Shown here piece after piece: positions 57,341 through 64,000 of a stretch of 64,000 bases of DNA. Position 1 is the first letter of the stretch; each line of letters starts with the position of its first letter. The position numbers were made by a program, and so were the translations under genes. Under the pieces are notes generated by a model. It searched no databases, was not told where the DNA came from, and was given only the letters and a program-made list of their open reading frames with translations. The stretch comes from Thelonectria olida (lineage: Eukaryota; Ascomycota; Sordariomycetes; Hypocreales; Nectriaceae): positions 248,001 to 312,000 of the forward strand of contig JAGPYM010000037.1 in the NCBI GenBank assembly GCA_020736575.1, given 5' to 3'.

Positions 57341-60300
57341 CTATGGAGCACTTGAAGTACTTGACTTGGGTGCACCCGTCGTCTTGGGTGTGCTCGTCGT
57401 CTGGGGTGTGCTCGTCGTCTTGGGTGCCACTGTCGAGCTGGTCGGCGTGGCTGATAGTGTCAAGCTCGTCGTTACTGTCGACTTGATCGTAGTCGTGCTC
57501 GTCGTACCTGATAGACCTGTCGAGCTCGTCTTACCCGTAGATCCAGTAGTCGTCGTAAGACTGGTCAACTTGGTCGTCGTGCTCGTCGTAGTCGAGCTCA
57601 TCGTCGTCGACGTCGAAGTGACATTGTTAATATACATGTTGAGCCTATTGCCCGCACCGCAGTATGCGAGCTTGTCGCCCGGACACAGGAAGTTGCAGTC
57701 CGAGTCGCTGACATTCTTGCCCGGCGTCGCCGCGTTGTTGCCGTCCAGATCGAGGGCGTTGCCGCACCAGCACTCCACGCCGTACTCGACGCCCACGTAC
57801 TTGTACGCCCAGCATTTCTCGAGGCACATCTCCACCGTCATGTTGTTAAGGTTGAGCGGCTGGCTCTTGAGAACGCGACCTGACGAGGGCTCCGACACGC
57901 AGGAGTAGATGGTGAAGTTTTCGTTGCCCGGCCAGATGGACGGCGTGGTCGACTTGGTCGCGCTGGTTGTCGTGCTGGTGGTCTTTGTAGTGGCCTTTGT
58001 CGTAGAGCTACTGGACGTTGCCGACGAACTGGTGCTGCTCTTTGTGGTGGCTGTAGATGTGCCAGATCTAGTTGTGCCTGAGGTTGAGGACGTCGAGCCT
58101 GTTCCGGTAGACTTTGGTGTAGTGATAGAAGAAGTAGATGGGCTGGTATTTAAAGGAGTAGCCGAGGTGCTAGAAGCGCGTGTCGAAGTCGACGACCTAG
58201 GTGTGGAAGATCCAGAGCTGGTGCCAGAGCTGGTTGTCGAACCACTGACTGTCCCCCCTTGCAAGTCAATTGAGCCCGCCGGGGTCGACTGAGAGTTAGA
58301 GCTGGTGCCCGACTGCGTAGTAGAGGCCGTCGTACTACTCTTCGAACTCGTGGTGAGCGTGGGAGACGAGCTCGTAGAGCTTGACGTCGTGGTAGTTGAA
58401 GACGTAGTAACCACGGCGCCCTTCATATACAGCTGAAGCCGGTTCCCAGCACCGCAGTACTGCGAGCTATCTCCCGGGCAGGTAAACGAGCAGTCCTTCT
58501 GATTATCCGCCTTGGCGCTTCCCGTGTTCAGCTGGTTGCCACAGAAGCACTCGCGGCCGTACTCGGCTCCAAAATACGTGTAGCCGTCGCAGAAGGCGGC
58601 GCAGTTCTCCAGCGTCATGTCGTCCTTGGAGTAGGCCTTGGAGTTGAGAGCGCGCATGCCCGTGGCCTCGGTCCAACAGCCCTGGAAGGTCCAAGCACCA
58701 ATCGTGGGAGAGATTTGAGGGCCTGTGGGCTTTGCGCTTGTCGTTGTCGACGTGGAAGACGTGGCCGTGGTTGCGGTGGATGAAGTGATTGTCGACGAGC
58801 CGCTGGACGACGACGTTCCAGATGAGCCTGTGGTGGACGACGTTCTAGATGAGCCTGTTGTGGACAACCCAGAGACAGAGGAAGTACTGCCAGTGGAAGA
58901 GATAGAAGCACTGCTACTAGTAGAAGAAGTCGAGGCCGTGCTGGTGGGAGAAATGGCAGCGTTCTTCTGATACACATTGAGTCTGTTTCCAGCACCGCAA
59001 TATTCCGTAGAGTTTCCTGCAAAGAGTTAGCATCTGTCACATCTCAGGGCGCATAAAGCATAAAGACTCACCATTGCAGACCATGTTGCAGTCCGACAGA
59101 GTCGTGAGGACCGAGCCATCGCTGAACGAGTTGCCGCACCAACACTACTCGACATTAGCAAGAAAACCAGAAGGCGGTTGAGAACGGGACTTACCTCTCC
59201 GCCGTACTCAACGCCTGCATACGTGAACGAAGAGGCCGAGCAAGCTGTGACGCAGTTTGCCACGGTAGGGGGATTGTTGTCTTTCCCGTTCGGGAGGGCT
59301 CTGCCAGACTTGCCCTCGGTGTAGCAGCCGATGTGCGTATATCCGTTCACTCCGGGATTCGTAAACGGCCCCGTCGGCACACTCGTCGAGCTGACGGCAC
59401 TCGACGTCGTGCCAGTACCGTCGCTCTGCGCCGTTGTCGACGACATGGTTGTCGTTGTCGAAGACGATGCCGTCTTGTTGAACTGAGTCGAATCGACAAA
59501 CGTGCTAAGATATGCTCCTCCAGCTCCAGCACCAATTCCATTGCCTCCGCAGATCTGGTTGAGGTCGGCCGCACAGTCAAAGTTGCAGTTCCCTTCCACA
59601 ACCTGCAGGTTGGGGATGGTGTTGCCGCCCCAGCACTCCCGATGGTACTGCGTGCCGCAGAAGACGTAGCCCTTGGCCGCGCACGCCGCAATGCACATGG
59701 GCGTCGTCATGGTGTCGGTGGCCAGGAGCTGGTACGTCAGCTGGCGGCCGGGGTTGTTGTCTCTGAAGCAGCCGAGGTAGCGGTACTTGCCCTGGCCGTT
59801 GGGGAGCAGAGGCGGCGCTTGCTCGGCGACGGCGTTGCAGAAGAACTGGATGAACTGCTTGTCCATGTTGGGATCGTTGGTGTTCATGGTCCACTGCGCA
59901 GTGCCGTTGTACGGGTCTACGTTCCACTGGCTCTTCGCGGCTGTGCAAGTCAGGACGGCTGTTGCACTCTGGCCAGGCGCGAGCGACGTTCCTTCGGCGA
60001 GATCGACCTGGTTGACGGCCCTGACGATGCCACTGACGCCAAAGGGAGGCTTCGAGACGGTGAGGGAAAGGCTGACGCCCTTTGTGGGCGCGTTGTTGGT
60101 GACGCGCAGCTTGAGGGACTTCGTCGTGTTCTCGGTCACGTTGCCAAAGGTAAAGTTTTGTCCCTCCTGGTATTCCACCCATCCGGAGCCGTCGGGCTTC
60201 TGGAACTCGATGAGGGCAACGGGGGCCGAGCCAACAGTGCCAGAGATGGACACGATGCCGTCGCCGGCCATCGTCTTGAATTGAACCCACGCGCTGAAGG

Positions 60301-62645
60301 TGCCAATGCTGGACGAGTCGAACAGCACCGTGACTGCCGTCGCGCTTCCGCCGTCGACGCTCTTGGGGATGTTCTTCAGCGTAAACTGCCCAATCTTGAT
60401 GTCGCCAGTGCCGCTGTACGTCTGCCACGGCCCGGTCGCGCTCGAATCCGAGTATGAGACCGAAGTTATGTTGAGCGCCGCGCCGCCATCATTGTTCAGG
60501 AGCACAGTCTGGCCGTCGGGATCCTGGTTGACAACGACACCCGTGAAGTTGATGGACTTGGGGACGAGGGTCAGCAGCGCACTCGAGCTCTTGCCGATGC
60601 CCGTCAGTCTGACATTCGTGGCGTCGTTGTACGAGCCTCCCGTCGCGACCGTGGCATTGACAATGATGTTCCCAGCGAGACGGCCGACGCCCGTGGGCGC
60701 AAACGAGGCGTCCATGGTGAAGCTCTTGCCCGACTTCAAGCTGAACGGGACACTCGGTAGGCCAGAGATGGCATAGTTGGTCGAGTTCTCGAGCGAAATC
60801 TTAGTGACGCTTATATCCGCAACTGCCGTGCAGTTGATGGTGTGCGAGCTGCTGTTGCTGCCGACATCCACGGTGCCAAAGTCGAGGCCCGCGGTGCAGT
60901 TGAGAGGGACCTTTGTGATGGAGCCGTACCCGTAGACGTAGCCCTGAGTCGTGCCGATGTACGCAATGCCGTCTCCGAAGACGGGGCGCGTGAACTTGGT
61001 GATGCCCGGGATCGTGAAGCTGCGGAGCACGGACAAGGCGCCGCCCTGAGGAACTGCCTTGTAGATCTTGAAGTTGGTGCCCTGCACGTCGGTGACCCAG
61101 AGAAGTCCAGTGCCCTCCTGGCCGCTGAGTGAGGTTGTGGTTCCGTGGCTGACGCCTAGGATGTAGGCGTTGCTCGTCGGGCTGTCGGCGACCTTTGTAA
61201 AGGAGGGGACGCCGTTGGTGCAAGAGAACTTGAACACATGGGTCGGGTATTGAATGACTGTCTCGTGTGTCAGAAGAGAAACATGTAGAGAGCTTATGAG
61301 GCCTGGTCATACCGTTGATATAGATGTATCCTCCCTCGAGAGGATAAACGCCCGCTCCAGCATACACCGAGTTCTCGTTCTGGAACGTTTGAATCACCTT
61401 GTCCTTCTGATTCGGCCCGTTGCGATATCCGCCGAGATTATCGAGATTCAGCCAGTACGTCTTGCCGCTCTTTCCAGTGATGACTCCTATCCGTCGTATG
61501 TCGCCACACGAGAATTGGCTCGGCAGGATCTCAAGCGGACTGGTCCCCAGGTCTTTGTCGCCTCCATCCAGCGCTTGCTTCTCGTACGGAATGAAGAAGT
61601 CGACAATCTTGAGAGACCCGTCGCTCTGGATCGTCATGTGCACGGCGGCTTGTTCCATGGACGTTGGCGGCTGAAAACCGTTGACGGGAATCGTCGCTAG
61701 CTGAGAGGCGTAGCCGTTGCCGGTGCCGAAGAAGATGGAGCCAGCGTCGTCTGAGGCGATGCCTCCTCCCGACATCCAGATGCCGCCGCCTCGGATGTCG
61801 TTGCTGACGCCCTCGCCCTCGGTGGCCCATTTCTCGACAATGTTGCCGCTTGTCTTGTCGAAGCCGATGATCCAACCGGTAAAGTTGTACTGAACGCAGT
61901 GCGAAGCATAGCCCGTGTAGACGTACTGCCCGGTAAGGAGCAGTCCGGGACGGCAGTGGTGGATTCCGCCAGTGAACATGCGCTCCGGATTGTTATTTGC
62001 AATCAGACCCTCGAGGTTGATGGGGAAGTTGGGCCGTTCCGAGAGATCATCGGCGTCTACGGCGTGGATGTAGTACCTCCCTGCTGGACGACCTTGAGCC
62101 ACGGGTCCTGCATCCTGATCAAGATAGGTCTTGGCGACGTAGTATATGGTGTTGGTGGCAGGATCGATCACGCCCGTCGCAGTGATGCCGACGGTCGGGT
62201 TGATGTCGACACAGCCGTCCAGATCAGCAGTCAAGAAGGGGATGTGGAGGTTTCGCGACTTCAGGATCTTGCCCGTCTTGGCGTCCATCTTGTAGATGTT
62301 GTTCTGGGTTGTGGCCCAGTAGACATACTGATCCGTGCCTCCCGAGGGAGTGTATACCAAAGGCTGCGAGAAGACCTGCTCTGGAGTGTTCAGGTACCTG
62401 CCAGGGAGCAGTGTCTTGAATAGTTGGTCGAATGCAGAGCTGCCCACGACTGCAGGATCCATGTTGTGATTGCTGCAAGAGATCTGGTTAGATTCCATAG
62501 GCATTAGGTGAGAACAGTGGTTGGTTTCTTACGTCTGGTATCCCGCGCGACTGTTGTCGCCTCCCCAGGTAATGGTATCGGTGGAAGCAAGGCCATCTGC
62601 CATGCGGGCAACGGCTGCGACGAAGAGTACTGCGAATGCCTTCAT
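57341..62645 (-). CDS. Large secreted protein: PQQ-type beta-propeller region, Ig-like modules, four WSC domains
   Basis: Five exons: 62533-62645, 61313-62472, 59195-61257, 59072-59144 and 57341-59016, giving 1694 residues. A signal peptide (MKAFAVLFVAAVARMADGLA) is followed by a PQQ-type beta-propeller region (about 25-500; YWATTQNNIYKMDAKTGKI, YYIHAVDADDL, TYWLNLDNLGG). Beta-rich HYDIN/choice-of-anchor-like Ig modules run to about 905 (LDFGTVDVGSNSSSHTINC, then similar strands). Four WSC domains lie at about 915-1010, 1063-1155, 1243-1335 and 1501-1595, each with the CWCGN/CFCGN or related core and paired cysteines (WSC1 reads ECWGGN). They are separated by Ser/Thr-rich linkers, the longest about 165 residues, probably O-glycosylated. 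WSC domains bind glycans, so a wall- or plant-polymer-facing role is plausible. No GPI signal or terminal TM was seen. The ligand and any enzymatic activity are unknown. Confidence 0.9.
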
Positions 62646-64000
62646 GGTTGCAAGCCAGCAGCAATCATCAAATCAACTGACATTAGATGGAAGGAGTCAA
62701 GGGCATACACTTTGAGGGCGTGCAAAACATCTTATGGCCACGGCGGTCAACTGGCTGAGTCCCCCAGAGCTGGAGGCAAATTGTAACCAAGGGCCCAGAA
62801 CACCAAGTTTTTTTTACTGCGAAGTGCCGAGGTTGAAAGAGAAGAACAGGCATGATCAAGCCAAGGGGGAAGTGGCCTTTTCGTTTTCTTTGTCTATTGC
62901 ATCACTTGTTCGAATCAAGTTGCCTCTGTGGCTAACCTTCAGGAACCATCTCAGCCGAGTCGGAATAAGGAACCGGTCCTGCCAAGAGGCCATATCAGGG
63001 CAAGGCGTGGTGACTAGCCAGGAGGGTTACAAGCCGCCCAAAGTGTGTTCCTGCATATGGAATGATAACGTCCGAATCCGTCCAGTGGGTGGTTCCGGCG
63101 CGGCTATGAGTCTCAGATCTGTTCCCTTGAGACACTTATCCGGCTCCCGCATTCCAGTCGAACGTCGAGGCTGAAGTCATCCATTCGAACTCGGTCATTG
63201 AGTCGACATTGACGGCGCCATCGACGCCGATTTCCCGCCGTCACTCCGGGCCTGGGCAAGTCCATGATCCGATTCCAGGGGCCCTATTGAGTTGCATTGC
63301 TCAAGATGAAACCATGACTTGTATCAACGCTCAACTCGAACAAAGAACCCTGACTGCGAGGGGGACATTGATATCCTTTTATGGTCGGAGTCAGGTCCTC
63401 GAGGCGTTTGAATCGGAGCAAGCGAGGGGCATTGTGAAGCCATCTCCAGCCGTGGCTCAGGTCTCGATCGACAGGCTGAACCTAAACCGAGATTTCCATC
63501 GTACCTTACATGCCTAGCCAGATACTCTCTGGTTAATATGAGCAAAGACGTCATCCAAAGTCGAGAGGAGGCAAAATGAGTAGAGATTGATGCCGGTTTG
63601 AAGCTGCATTGTGTCCCGATTGTAGACATCATTGTTGTCAGTCACCTTTCATTCCCCCAGCTGTCAGAAAAGGCGAACAAACAGAAGCATCATCAACCAA
63701 TCATGAAGTGCGCGCTTGCTGCTCTCATTCTACATTCCTATCCGGGCCTAGTTTTCAGTCCGGATCACGCTTCGTTATCATCCCTGGAGCCAGTGGGGAA
63801 CGAGTCATGGTCACGAACCCCCGCTTTTCGCTCTTCAAGATGGGACATGTGAGGATGAGAAATGGTGGTTCGAACTCATCGATGTCAATGTTCTGGTGTT
63901 GATTTTGCCAGGGTGAAAGGCCTTGTCAAGATATCCGCCCGATAACTAGTACGGCCACTCAGTGCTGCAGAACAGGATCGTGGCACAAGCAGGCCATGCC
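62646..64000. other. Terminal intergenic region
   Basis: The left part is the WSC gene promoter, with no clear TATA seen. Overlapping + frames at 62734-63174, 63209-63517 and 63598-63902 have no motifs or splice continuity. No gene called up to the window end. Confidence 0.5.

Noticed and set aside
57366..58292. Two consecutive + frames (Val/Leu/Asp-rich) antisense to the Ser/Thr linkers
   Set aside because: Openness follows from the codon composition of the Ser/Thr repeats on the other strand.
59333..60457. 374-codon + frame antisense to the WSC gene
   Set aside because: Antisense shadow of a well-supported exon with strong domain content; Arg/Val/Ala-rich product without motifs.

Overview
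This window is nuclear DNA from a filamentous ascomycete, most likely a Sordariomycete. The evidence is: many short GT-AG introns (about 48-130 bp, one of 268 bp) with CTRAY-like branch sites; a septation kinase of the SepH/Cdc7 type; a WSC-domain secreted protein; a combined C2H2 + Zn2Cys6 regulator; a dihydroceramide delta-4 desaturase; and an Ice2-type ER protein. Species cannot be fixed from the sequence alone. I joined exons by hand using splice signals and reading phase. Every multi-exon model below closes in frame, but none was checked against transcripts.

Layout. A predicted one-TM conserved protein (875-1861) is followed by about 9.5 kb without a supportable gene. This ends in a long pyrimidine-rich leader in front of a glutamine-rich protein (11374-13080). 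The reverse-strand sepH kinase gene (10 exons) fills 14386-19306. A conserved fungal protein whose coding sequence starts with an 11-base exon (22679-24512, -) faces a dihydrofolate-synthase-type gene with a long unexplained C-terminal extension (25338-27383, +). Next come a DUF218 protein (27770-28605, +) convergent with an alpha/beta hydrolase (28687-29753, -), and the ER membrane protein Ice2 (30628-31972, -).

From 32 to 38.6 kb is a second gene-poor block. It holds a small head-to-tail array of tRNA-like (box A/box B, poly-T) SINE-like units at about 34987-35530. After it follow an AAAP amino acid permease (38649-40351, +), sphingolipid delta-4 desaturase (42199-43481, +), the VAP/Scs2-type ER contact-site protein (44476-45673, -), a UBA-UBX protein (47221-48334, +) and ribosomal stalk protein P1 (48766-49333, -).

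The last 14 kb look accessory: a glutathione S-transferase, a C2H2-Zn2Cys6 transcription factor divergent from an NmrA/isoflavone-reductase-like oxidoreductase, a DUF4267 membrane protein, and a 1694-residue secreted protein joining a PQQ-type beta-propeller region, Ig-like modules and four WSC domains. The promoter shared by the factor and the reductase carries a dense cluster of the heptamer GTGGGAT, the most suggestive undescribed regulatory signal I saw. Several core genes share a membrane-lipid/ER theme (Ice2, VAP, delta-4 desaturase), but they are separate transcription units and I do not claim a functional cluster.
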